NCBI GenBank assembly: GCA_036961205.1
Contig: JBALVI010000002.1
Span: 248,001 to 312,000, forward strand
Length of the DNA: 64,000 nucleotides
Origin: CALJFL01 sp036961205
Lineage (GTDB): Bacteria > Pseudomonadota > Gammaproteobacteria > Pseudomonadales > Halieaceae
Reading direction: 5' to 3'
Below, piece after piece: positions 15,845 through 24,271 of the stretch; position 1 is the stretch's first letter; each line of letters begins with the position of its first letter. The position numbers and the translations under genes are program-made. The notes below the pieces were generated by a model. That model was given only the letters and a program-made list of their open reading frames with translations, made no database searches and was not told the DNA's origin.

Positions 15845-18046
15845 CTACATCAATAACAGCGGGCTGCGCGATTCATCGCTCAGTTCAGTGACCTCTCCAA
15901 TAACAGCGCTGTGAAGATAGCCTGCATCCCGCAAAGCTGCGCAGAGAGGTTCTGCTTGTTCCGGTGCGATACCTATCAGTAAGCCACCGCTGGTTTGAGG
16001 ATCTACCAACAATGCAACCGCATGAGACTCCATGGAGCTCGCAGTATCGCCCAGAGCAGCCAGCGCCGCCGCGTTAGAGACGTGCATGGTGCTGAGTACT
16101 CCCTGCTGAATACATTCCAAAGCTCCTTGCAGTTGGGGAATGCTAGACAGCTTCAGATTTGCTCCTATTTTCTCGTTCAGCATCTCTAACAAATGCCCCA
16201 GCAGCCCGAAACCGGTAACGTCAGTACAAGCGCTTGCGCCGAACTCTACTGCCAGCATCGCCGCTAATGCATTGCTCTGGAGCATGCACTCAATAGCGGC
16301 CTGAACGTTCCGGCCGTCGGCCTTAAGCTGCATATGGCCGGCGAACAGTGCGCCTGAACCTATGGGTTTGGTCAGTACCAATAGATTGCCAGTTTGCAGG
16401 CCAGTCTTGGATAAATACCCATGGTCCAGGGAAATGGGATGGCCGTTCACCACAAAGCCGATATTGAGTTCCTGCCCTTGTAAGCTATGCCCCCCCTGCA
16501 ACGGACAATTAACCGCCTTGAATTCGTGCAAGGCTCCCGCCAGTAATTGTTCCAGATCCCGCTCCTGTATAGACGGCGAGGCGAACGGCAGAGTTACAGT
16601 GGCAAGCGCAGACAACGGGCGAGCGCCGCTGGCATACAAATCGCTTAATGCATGGTTGGCTGCGATTCGCCCCATCAACCAGGGGTCGGCTACAATTTCT
16701 CTAAGCACGTCAATGCTTTGTACAACATTGTGGCCCGCAGCGCCGGGTATTATCGCGGTGTCGTCTGCGTGCAAACCATTTGAGGCATGCTCAGGGTAGG
16801 CGACCGCAAGCCTGCTTAGCACTACCGATAAGCTGCCCGCCCCTACCTTGGCACCACAACCCCCACAGGGCATTTGCTGCAGCTCACCGGGCTTCTGGCT
16901 GGACATCTGGCTGGGTAAATCGATAAAGCGGCGCATGAACTTTCTGTCAATTCGATCCTTCCAGCGCCAGACCCAATTGCCTGTGGCACTCAAAAAACTG
17001 CGATCTGCGGTGGCCGTCTTTCCTCCTAGTGAAACCAGGGACAAGAACCGGTGCTGTGGAATATGGATTTTCAGTGGCTTACCCAACAGCACATTGCGTA
17101 AGTTCTCGGCCAATACCGGGCCTTGCCGCACGGCGTAGACTCCAGCTTTCGGTCGAGGATGATTGACCTGAGTGGCAACATCGCCGGCGGCAAAAATATT
17201 GTCGTAATTTACCGACTGTAGCGTATCCCTTATGGCGAGAAACCCAGAGTCATCGGTCGCTAGATCACAGGCTGAAACCCAGGGTGCTGCAGACGCGCCG
17301 GTACACCAAAATAAATCGTCAAAGTTATGGCTGGATTTATCACTAAGAGATATGACCCCGTCTGCGACAGATTCAACGCGAGTACCCAGGTGTACTCCAA
17401 TACCCACTTCCTGCAACGCAATTTCCACGGACTTGCGAGCGCGCGCATTATAGCCTTGCAGGATAGAGTCGCCGCCGCAAAATAATTCAAAGTTTACTGT
17501 GCGATCTGAGAAACGCTGCGCCATTGCCATGATCAATTCAACACTGCCAGCGCCACCACCCACTACGGCGATCCCGTGCGGAGCATCGCTGGTCTTATCA
17601 TCCAAGCGCGCTGAAAGACTAGACCAGCGCTGCCAGAGACTGGCTACCGGCTTGATCGGAACGCTCCACTGTCTGGCACCGGGAACCGAGTCCAATTCAG
17701 GCTCAGATCCAATATCGAGACTCAATATTTCATAGTGAATCGCCGGGCGATCCCGCAGGGTCAAGACACGCTGCCCTGGCTCTATGGCTGTAACTTCGGC
17801 TCGTAGAAACCGAACCCCGGCCCACTGACACAGGCGGGCAAGGTCGATGTGCGTCTCTTCAAACGTATAATGGCCTGCTACCAGGCCAGGGAGCATGCCC
17901 GAATAGGGTGTATGCGTTGCAGGTGATATCAGAGTAATGCGCACGCCGGGCATCGGTTGCATAGCCAGCATACGGAGCGCGATAACATGCGCATGGCCGC
18001 CACCCACCAATACCAGGTCCTGACTTATTTCCGAGGATGATTGCAC
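15845..18046 (-). CDS. selD: Fusion of NDH-2-like FAD oxidoreductase and selenophosphate synthase (SelD)
   Basis: A 733-residue two-domain protein starting with GTG. Residues 9-375 form a pyridine-nucleotide-disulfide/NDH-2-like flavoprotein: FAD-binding LVLVGGGHAH (residues 11-20), NAD(P)-binding IAVVGGGAGSVELIMAMAQR (159-178) and the second FAD motif NIFAAGDVAT (282-292). From about 390 the SelD domain follows, with catalytic C397 and K400 in CGGCGAK (equivalent to C17 and K20 of E. coli SelD; the second Cys of the usual GCGCK is Ala) and the ATP-binding DDTAIIPG and GFGLLGHL segments. SelD makes selenophosphate from selenide and ATP; the flavoprotein half may reduce a selenium precursor. 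No selA, selB or mnmH is adjacent. Confidence 0.93.
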   Translation of the reverse strand: MQSSSEISQDLVLVGGGHAHVIALRMLAMQPMPGVRITLISPATHTPYSGMLPGLVAGHYTFEETHIDLARLCQWAGVRFLRAEVTAIEPGQRVLTLRDRPAIHYEILSLDIGSEPELDSVPGARQWSVPIKPVASLWQRWSSLSARLDDKTSDAPHGIAVVGGGAGSVELIMAMAQRFSDRTVNFELFCGGDSILQGYNARARKSVEIALQEVGIGVHLGTRVESVADGVISLSDKSSHNFDDLFWCTGASAAPWVSACDLATDDSGFLAIRDTLQSVNYDNIFAAGDVATQVNHPRPKAGVYAVRQGPVLAENLRNVLLGKPLKIHIPQHRFLSLVSLGGKTATADRSFLSATGNWVWRWKDRIDRKFMRRFIDLPSQMSSQKPGELQQMPCGGCGAKVGAGSLSVVLSRLAVAYPEHASNGLHADDTAIIPGAAGHNVVQSIDVLREIVADPWLMGRIAANHALSDLYASGARPLSALATVTLPFASPSIQERDLEQLLAGALHEFKAVNCPLQGGHSLQGQELNIGFVVNGHPISLDHGYLSKTGLQTGNLLVLTKPIGSGALFAGHMQLKADGRNVQAAIECMLQSNALAAMLAVEFGASACTDVTGFGLLGHLLEMLNEKIGANLKLSSIPQLQGALECIQQGVLSTMHVSNAAALAALGDTASSMESHAVALLVDPQTSGGLLIGIAPEQAEPLCAALRDAGYLHSAVIGEVTELSDESRSPLLLM

Positions 18047-18084
18047 AGGCTATCCAGATTCGGCCGTAACAGGGCTAAGGTATC

Positions 18085-19137
18085 TCATTGGGTTTTAAGC
18101 GCTTCGGATAATGCCTTAACTGCGCGTTCACAATCGCGTCGCTCCACCAACATACTGGTAACGAATCGCAAGCGCGGCCCAAGGTTCCACACTTGCACGC
18201 CCTGTTGTTGCAAGTACGCAACCAGTTCTATTGCATGGTCAACGCCGGCGTCCACATCGACATAGACCATGTTGGTCTGAACACTATCCAGATCAATGCT
18301 CAAGCCATTAAGTGCCGCCAGTTCGCGTGCCAGAAATTGCGCGTTATCATGATCGACCAGCAAACGTTCCACGTTATGTTGCATCCCATAGAGCGCCGCA
18401 GCTGCCATAAAGCCTGCCTGGCGCAGCATGCCACCCAGCAGTGAACGCACTCGCTCCGCTTCGGCGATAAACTCGGCGCTACCAATTAAGGCAGCGCCCA
18501 TAGGCGCACCCAGGCCCTTGGAAAAGCAGACAGACATTGAACCATGTGTAGGCAACAAAGAAGACGGCGAGATCCCGGGATCCGCCTGCCTATAATACTG
18601 CAGTGCATTATAAATACGCGCGCCATCAATATGTACAGGAAGTTGGTGATCACTCGCAACTTTATAGTTCTCGGCCAGTGTTTGTTGCGGATACACAGTC
18701 CCACCACCAAAGTTTGAGGTATTCTCCAACACAATCAGGCCTGTGCGTATAAACGATTTCTCAGTGGGTATGATTGCCGCCGCCAGTTGCTCAGCTTGGA
18801 GTATCCCGTGCCGCCCGACCAGCGGTCGCGCCTGAGTTGAAGAGATCAGCGCCATCGAGCCGGCTTCAAAGTGATAGTTGTGCCCATACTCTTCGATGAT
18901 CACCTGTTCAGCAGGCTGACACCAGACAGCGATCGCCGCCTGCCCCGCCATGGTTGCTGAGGGAAAGAACAATGCCGCCTCTCGATCAAAAAATTCCGCC
19001 ATGGCCTCCTCCAGAGCACGTACGCTAGGGTCTTCGCCGTAGGCGGAATTACCCACCTCCGCTTCGTAGATAACCTTACGCATGGCGTCGTCGGGCAGAG
19101 TAAATGTATCGGAGCGAAATTCAGAGAGTTTTGTCAT
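18085..19137 (-). CDS. ltaE: Low-specificity L-threonine aldolase (beta-eliminating lyase family)
   Basis: A 350-residue PLP enzyme that cleaves L-threonine or L-allo-threonine to glycine and acetaldehyde. The N-terminus FRSDTFTLPDDAMRKVI is typical, the substrate/PLP-binding segments HIDGARIYNAL (residues 169-179) and K207 in SVCFSKGLGAPMGAALIGS form the active site, and length matches LtaE/GLY1-type enzymes. It lies 38 bases upstream of the selD fusion on the same strand and could be co-transcribed with it. A terminator separates it from the TonB receptor gene upstream. Confidence 0.9.
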   Translation of the reverse strand: MTKLSEFRSDTFTLPDDAMRKVIYEAEVGNSAYGEDPSVRALEEAMAEFFDREAALFFPSATMAGQAAIAVWCQPAEQVIIEEYGHNYHFEAGSMALISSTQARPLVGRHGILQAEQLAAAIIPTEKSFIRTGLIVLENTSNFGGGTVYPQQTLAENYKVASDHQLPVHIDGARIYNALQYYRQADPGISPSSLLPTHGSMSVCFSKGLGAPMGAALIGSAEFIAEAERVRSLLGGMLRQAGFMAAAALYGMQHNVERLLVDHDNAQFLARELAALNGLSIDLDSVQTNMVYVDVDAGVDHAIELVAYLQQQGVQVWNLGPRLRFVTSMLVERRDCERAVKALSEALKTQ

Positions 19138-19172
19138 CGCCCTACTTTATACCGAGATTGGGATTTCTGCGA

Positions 19173-19204
19173 GGCGAAAAAAAACCCCGGACTACCGGGG
19201 TTTT
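19173..19204 (-). terminator. Rho-independent terminator of the TonB receptor gene
   Basis: A 10-base perfect stem (AAAACCCCGG/CCGGGGTTTT, 19181-19190 with 19195-19204) and loop ACTA. Read on the minus strand it is followed by an uninterrupted run of eight Ts that includes the stem end. It sits between the receptor stop at 19230 and the ltaE start at 19137. Confidence 0.85.
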
Positions 19205-19229
19205 CCATGGGACTATTTATCCTGCGGTA

Positions 19230-21578
19230 CTAGAGATGCCAGCGCAGAGTTGCGCCATAAGTACGAGGCCGCGCCGCTACAATCGCCTGGGGGTCCTGAA
19301 AAGTTGCGATCCCATCCTGCACTGCCAACTCATTGGTAACATTCTTCGCATACAGCCCCACGGTGACCGAGTCTGTCACTTCAAGGTTGAAGAACACATT
19401 CACCAGGGTATAGGAGTCTAAAGTGAAGTTGAAAGGACTACTGTCACGAAACTCCGTATTACTCTCATCACGATAGGTCACATCAGCAATCAAGTTTAAC
19501 GGCATGCCGGCAACTTGCGCATTGTAGGTCGCCGCGAAATACAACTGCATGTCTGGCACATTGGGAATTTCATCCCCGCTGAGGCCTGTTATCACTGCTG
19601 GCGAAGCGCCAGGTAATACGGGCTGATCCTCCGACAACTCATGGGTGAAATAGTAGGTTCCGGTAAAGTCTAAACGAAGTATGTCAAAAGGCAGATAGGC
19701 GACCGACCATTCAACGCCACCGATTTCGGCAGCACCACCATTGGTGGTAAACGGAATGTTCCCAGCCGGATCACGCGGCTCCACCTGGATGTCTTCCCAA
19801 TCAATCCAGAACAACGACGTATTGAGTTGGAAGCTGTCATCCATGAAGCGTGACTTAAATCCCGCCTCGTAGTTTTGCAACTCGTCTGAGTCAAATGTAT
19901 TGGGAATACCCGGAGCAAACGGCTGGTTACCGTTATTGATTCCACCCACCCTGAAACCTTCGGAGTACAGGCCGTAAATCATCACGTCGTCACTAACATC
20001 ATAAGACAGGCTTATTTTAGGCACTACAGTATCATCAGATTGTTTTAACAAACCGATATCGTTGCCATTGAGGGTTTGACCAATAATCTTGCCAGCAACC
20101 TCAGAGTCCGCGCCAGTAAAGGCGTGGGTTGTTGCCTGTACGGATTCAACGTCCGCATCAAACCAACGTAAACCCACCAGTAAACGCAGGTTATCGGTGA
20201 ACTCGTAGGTCGCTTCACCGAACACCGCCTGCTGCTCCACGGTGTCTTCACGGAAGCGACCGAAGAACGCAGTACCACCGCCAAAGAAATCATTGGAATT
20301 GAGCTCGTTCCAGGGCACAGCGTTGCCCTGACCATCAGTAGTGGTTACCAGAGACTCAAACTCGTTCTCATCTTCCTGGTAGTACACACCCGCCACAAAG
20401 TTAAATGGGCTATCGTAGTTTGAGGCGAACCGCGCCTCAATCATGGTGGTTTCGAAGGTTTGCGGTTGAGAGGTTACGCCAGCAGTTGGTACCCCAAAAA
20501 ACGCCAGGATAGGGGTACTGTCGAAGGTGGCATCTACCTCATGCTCGTAATAGCTTGATGCCAGCGAAAAGGTACCGTAATCCGCCGTATATTGCAGCGT
20601 ACCGCCAATCAGGGTGACATCGTCATCACGTGGGGTGCCAGTGATATTGGTGTTGATAAAATCGTCATCGGTAGTGATTTCAGGCAAGCCAGGCAATTCA
20701 GCATAGGAAAATCCAAATTCTGCTATTTCGGGCGTCTGCTGGGTCCAGGCCGGTGTACCTTTAGCGGTGAAGCGGGACTCACCCCCTATCTCCATATTCT
20801 GGAACATTGCCACACCATCAAACAACCAGCGGTCGTTAGGCGTCCAGCGAATACCCAGGCGAAAACCATCGGTCTCCTCAGTGTTGATATCTTCGTCGTT
20901 ACCACCGTATTGTTCCGGGGCGATTTCGCGGCGGGGCTGATCAACCCAACCATCGTTATCGGTGTACCAACCCACAAGGCGCGCCGCCAGTACGTCATCA
21001 ACCAGCGGGATGTTTATCATACCCGACACGTTGTAGTTACTACCGCCCTCATCGGTCTCGGAAATATCGCCGCTGACAAAGGCATCAAATTCACCGGTAT
21101 CCGCTTTGTTGGAAATGTATCGCAGGTTTCCGGCCATCGAGTTAGCGCCGTACAACGTGCCCTGAGGCCCGTTCAAAACCTCTACCCGCTCAAGGTCGAT
21201 TAACTTGATGGGCGCATTTTTACCACCGCCATCCTGTTGATCGCTGGCCGTGATCACGTATTCATCAAAATAGGCACCGACTACAGCGGGGCCGTTGCCG
21301 TTGATACCGCGGATAATAAATTCTTTGTCACCAGGGCCGAGGTCCTGAAACTGCAACCCGGGAATGCTGCCGGCTATATCCTCGAAGTCGAGTTGATTCT
21401 TGGCGCGCAGACTGCTGCTGTCGACGGCGTAAACCGCTTCCGCAAGGTCCTGCACATTGAACTCACCACGTTTAGTGGCGGTTACGAGTACTTCTTCAAG
21501 TTCTGCCGCAAAAGCGACGTTAAGTGGGGAACTGGCTACCAGCGCAGTGATAGCGGCTGAAATCAGGGTGCGACGCAT
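19230..21578 (-). CDS. TonB-dependent outer-membrane receptor
   Basis: A 782-residue receptor with a 24-residue signal peptide ending after AFA, a TonB box (EEVLVTA, residues 28-34), a plug domain containing GLQFQDLGPGDKEFIIRGIN and EVLNGPQGTLYGANSMAGNL (residues about 73-170) and a 22-strand barrel ending in an aromatic residue region (TYGATLRWHL). AGGAAATTAACC precedes the ATG. The sequence resembles the large receptor group expanded in sphingomonads and marine gammaproteobacteria that take up plant, steroid or aromatic compounds rather than classical siderophores. A TetR gene lies directly upstream and oxygenase-type genes follow in the neighbourhood, consistent with induced uptake of an organic substrate. 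Confidence 0.94.
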   Translation of the reverse strand: MRRTLISAAITALVASSPLNVAFAAELEEVLVTATKRGEFNVQDLAEAVYAVDSSSLRAKNQLDFEDIAGSIPGLQFQDLGPGDKEFIIRGINGNGPAVVGAYFDEYVITASDQQDGGGKNAPIKLIDLERVEVLNGPQGTLYGANSMAGNLRYISNKADTGEFDAFVSGDISETDEGGSNYNVSGMINIPLVDDVLAARLVGWYTDNDGWVDQPRREIAPEQYGGNDEDINTEETDGFRLGIRWTPNDRWLFDGVAMFQNMEIGGESRFTAKGTPAWTQQTPEIAEFGFSYAELPGLPEITTDDDFINTNITGTPRDDDVTLIGGTLQYTADYGTFSLASSYYEHEVDATFDSTPILAFFGVPTAGVTSQPQTFETTMIEARFASNYDSPFNFVAGVYYQEDENEFESLVTTTDGQGNAVPWNELNSNDFFGGGTAFFGRFREDTVEQQAVFGEATYEFTDNLRLLVGLRWFDADVESVQATTHAFTGADSEVAGKIIGQTLNGNDIGLLKQSDDTVVPKISLSYDVSDDVMIYGLYSEGFRVGGINNGNQPFAPGIPNTFDSDELQNYEAGFKSRFMDDSFQLNTSLFWIDWEDIQVEPRDPAGNIPFTTNGGAAEIGGVEWSVAYLPFDILRLDFTGTYYFTHELSEDQPVLPGASPAVITGLSGDEIPNVPDMQLYFAATYNAQVAGMPLNLIADVTYRDESNTEFRDSSPFNFTLDSYTLVNVFFNLEVTDSVTVGLYAKNVTNELAVQDGIATFQDPQAIVAARPRTYGATLRWHL

Positions 21579-21726
21579 GGTTAATTTCCTCTTATGATTT
21601 ATTTATCAGGAGAACCTACCCGGTCGAATCCGTTGCTTGCGACAACGTCATCAGCTCAGATTAAAGCCAATCTACCACTAATACAGGCGAATCGTCCCCG
21701 TTAAGACGGCAGTCAAATGTCACATA

Positions 21727-21746
21727 TTTAGGCCTTGCGACCTAAA
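21727..21746. promoter_or_regulatory. Candidate operator dyad upstream of the TonB receptor
   Basis: TTTAGG and CCTAAA form an inverted repeat separated by 8 bases, in the 211-base gap between the TetR gene and the receptor start. The position suits repression of the receptor by the TetR protein. Only symmetry and placement support it. Confidence 0.35.
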
Positions 21747-21789
21747 GAGAGAATTATACCGAGGCTAATAACCAGTGTTTATAAGGTGT

Positions 21790-22437
21790 TCAGGCAGAAT
21801 TAGAATCTACAGTGAAAATTCGGAACGAGTCCGGGATATCCTGCCTGGCCTGCTCTGACAGCAAAGGCATAAACAATTGCAGAGTCAGCCGAAAGCCATC
21901 CTGCATGGTTTTATCATCGATCACCTTGTCCTCAATGGCGATGAAAGACATCCAGTGCTCGGTGACGATCCAGGCTATCTGCAGCAGACTCTCCAGCGCG
22001 TTATCTTCATCGGGTAGCACCAGAACACCATTTTCAACCAGAGCAAGGAAAAATCGCCTGACACTACCTTCACGTTTTTTCCGAATCTGGATAAAGCGAT
22101 GCTTTAACAAAGGGTCACGATCCAACAAGGTAGTGAGCTCGCGATAGAAGAACCGATAGCGCCACATCAAGTTAAATTGGCGCTGGGTGATTTCCGCCAT
22201 ATGAGTAATGGTGGGAGTGGGCGCGTCTTCCCCCCAACTTTTTTCTATTTCCTGGGATACCCTGCCCCAGATACCGAAGATGATTTCTTCTTTGTTCTTG
22301 TAGTGGTAATGCAAATTACCTTTGCTTATCTCGCACTCCTCTGCGATGCGATTACAGGACACGCGGGCAGTGCCCTCTGCATTGAACAGGGTAACCGCCG
22401 TGTCGAGAATTTTAGTTTGAGTTTCGCGTGATGCCAT
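21790..22437 (-). CDS. TetR/AcrR-family transcriptional regulator
   Basis: A 215-residue regulator with an N-terminal TetR HTH (TKILDTAVTLFNAEGTARVS then CNRIAEECEISKGNLHYHYKNKEEII, residues 8-54) and a helical ligand-binding C-terminal domain. The ATG at 22437 begins the family-like MASRETQTKILDTA; an in-frame TTG 21 bases upstream is less likely. The HTH with KGNLHYHYKNKEEI is close to TetR proteins of unknown ligand that have a TetR_C-type partner domain. It lies on the same strand upstream of the TonB receptor and probably controls it and perhaps the CDGSH/cupin gene. Confidence 0.93.
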   Translation of the reverse strand: MASRETQTKILDTAVTLFNAEGTARVSCNRIAEECEISKGNLHYHYKNKEEIIFGIWGRVSQEIEKSWGEDAPTPTITHMAEITQRQFNLMWRYRFFYRELTTLLDRDPLLKHRFIQIRKKREGSVRRFFLALVENGVLVLPDEDNALESLLQIAWIVTEHWMSFIAIEDKVIDDKTMQDGFRLTLQLFMPLLSEQARQDIPDSFRIFTVDSNSA

Positions 22438-22534
22438 GGTCAGTACTTCTGCCAACAATGGAATGCCGCCAGAAATAATAGCAGATTCTGCGCTTATTTA
22501 TCCCCAAGTGTACGGAAGCACATGCTGGCGCTGG

Positions 22535-23608
22535 TCAATAGTTAATTGACGGATTGTCCCCGGGGTAAATCACCCCCGCCAGCATCATCCCCTCGGGATC
22601 TGTGCATTGCAGCGAGTGAATTTGCTTGCGTGGCAGAAAGATCACGTCTCCGGCCTCAACCGGGGTTTTTCTCTTTTCGGTCCACATGCAACCAGAACCA
22701 CGCAGGACTACCAATGCCTCTTCATAGAGATGGCGATGCAGAGCAGCCTTTGAAAATGGCACATCGCCGATGAACTGGGTGACTACAGTCGAGCCAATAT
22801 CCTTGTCGACCAGCATCTGAAAGAACCGGTCCGCCATGCTCTGGCGATTATCGGCGTCGATACCCACTACCCGCTTGTCGTAGGCAGTATCAAAATTTTC
22901 GGGCATGACATCTAATACCGTCGGCTCCACCGCCAGCGGGCAGACAGAAATATACAGTTTGACCATCGCCTTCCCGCCATTAGTCACCGAGAATGCCTCA
23001 CCGGACCTGACGTAAATTCCCGACTCTGAATCAAACTCAAATTCTCGTCCGGAAATATTGATACTCCCGCAACCCTCGCCCACCAGGATAATAACTTCCC
23101 TCTCCGGGTAACTGACTATAGATGAAGTGCCTGTGCCCAATTCCCCATAGAATTGCGATTGGTGCTGCGCGCCTGTGTCCGCGGATATCAATGTAGCCAG
23201 CGTCATTGCCCCATAGGAGGCACGTTCAAGCTTGTCGACTTTGGCAACATAGCAACCACCATCAAGCATCGCCAAACCATTGTCGCCGACACCAACTTCC
23301 GGAATCTTTTTATTCTCATCCGAGTTTGGGTCGTCTTCGTCGTAAACGTCTTTCAGGTTATTGTGGGAGCCGTCGCAAAAGGGTTGATCGCTACTGTGTT
23401 TACAGGTGCAGAATAATACTTCTTCACCTTCTTGCTGGGCGACATAGCGCACTGGCTTGAAGTCAGTCCCTCGGTGGGACTGGTCGCAAAAGGGCTGGGT
23501 CTTACTTAAACCACAACTGCACCATAGGTAGCTCTTATCTTTCTCCAGCTCCCAGTACTGTGGCTTGTACGCGGCGATACGCGGTAGTTCGGAAGGCTCG
23601 TCACTCAT
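22535..23608 (-). CDS. Double-CDGSH iron-sulfur and double-cupin protein
   Basis: A 357-residue composite protein. The N-terminal 85 residues hold two CDGSH-type 2Fe-2S sites: C30, C32, C41, H45 (CSCGLSKTQPFCDQSH, where the usual Gly after Asp is Gln) and C67, C69, C78, H82 (CTCKHSSDQPFCDGSH). A short acidic linker (residues 88-100) leads to two cupin domains, one about residues 125-230 and one about 255-355 (PFSKAALHRHLYEEALVVLR and AGDVIFLPRKQIHSLQC include the HxH...E and H metal ligands). A mononuclear metal site is thus likely in the second cupin. The pairing suggests an oxidoreductase or dioxygenase with its own electron-transfer module, or a redox sensor. The reaction is unknown. It is in the same orientation as the TetR and TonB genes. 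Confidence 0.85.
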   Translation of the reverse strand: MSDEPSELPRIAAYKPQYWELEKDKSYLWCSCGLSKTQPFCDQSHRGTDFKPVRYVAQQEGEEVLFCTCKHSSDQPFCDGSHNNLKDVYDEDDPNSDENKKIPEVGVGDNGLAMLDGGCYVAKVDKLERASYGAMTLATLISADTGAQHQSQFYGELGTGTSSIVSYPEREVIILVGEGCGSINISGREFEFDSESGIYVRSGEAFSVTNGGKAMVKLYISVCPLAVEPTVLDVMPENFDTAYDKRVVGIDADNRQSMADRFFQMLVDKDIGSTVVTQFIGDVPFSKAALHRHLYEEALVVLRGSGCMWTEKRKTPVEAGDVIFLPRKQIHSLQCTDPEGMMLAGVIYPGDNPSINY

Positions 23609-23820
23609 CGATTTTCTGATCCCTACCCAAGGCTGTTGTCTGCATGATACCCCTACTCTAGCGACCCCGCGTGTCTATTTTAGGGGGAGCGGTCTAAAGT
23701 AAACACTGTATGTGGTAATCAATCAGCTGATACCGACTCAAAAAATAAGTACTCTAGGGGATCCTTACTGCGACCCGTTTAAAGCTTTTTCACAGGTCCG
23801 ACTTCTACAGGAGATTGCCA

Positions 23821-24246
23821 GTGGTACCAGGGTTTCATATAAGCACCAATATTCGCGACATCGATGTAGATGCGGTTTATTCGTTTATTTCGAGCTCGTA
23901 CTGGTCGGAGAACATTCCACGGGAGACCTTTACCAGAGCCCTGGAGAACTCTCTCTGCTTCGCGATTCTGGATAAGCAGAATTCGCAGATAGGTTTCGCA
24001 AGAGCGGTGACAGATCGTGCCACCTTTGCTTATCTCGCCGACATTTATGTACTGGAGGCTTATCGTGGTAGAGGTCTGAGTAAGTGGCTAATGGAGATTA
24101 TTATGGCTCACCCCGACTTACAGGGACTGAGACGAATCTCGCTGGCGACGCGAGATGCCCACGGGCTTTACGAACAGTATGGATTCACGCCACTGTCGCG
24201 ACCGGAGATGCTGATGGAACTCTGGAATCCAACGATTTACCAGTAG
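23821..24246 (+). CDS. GNAT-family N-acetyltransferase
   Basis: A 141-residue single GNAT domain. The acetyl-CoA-binding motif A is YLADIYVLEAYRGRGLSKWL followed by MEIIMAH (residues about 72-98), and the C-terminal LATRDAHGLYEQYGFTPLSRPEMLME is motif B of the family. The GTG at 23821 is 7 bases after AGGAG, a better distance than the TTG at 23815. The gene is isolated on the plus strand between minus-strand genes. Substrate cannot be read from the sequence. Confidence 0.88.
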   Translation: MVPGFHISTNIRDIDVDAVYSFISSSYWSENIPRETFTRALENSLCFAILDKQNSQIGFARAVTDRATFAYLADIYVLEAYRGRGLSKWLMEIIMAHPDLQGLRRISLATRDAHGLYEQYGFTPLSRPEMLMELWNPTIYQ

Positions 24247-24271
24247 CAATAACTGGCTGGGACACTTGCTG

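Noticed and set aside
20592..21203. Plus-strand 203-codon frame inside the TonB receptor
   Set aside because: Antisense shadow of a receptor with strong family motifs.
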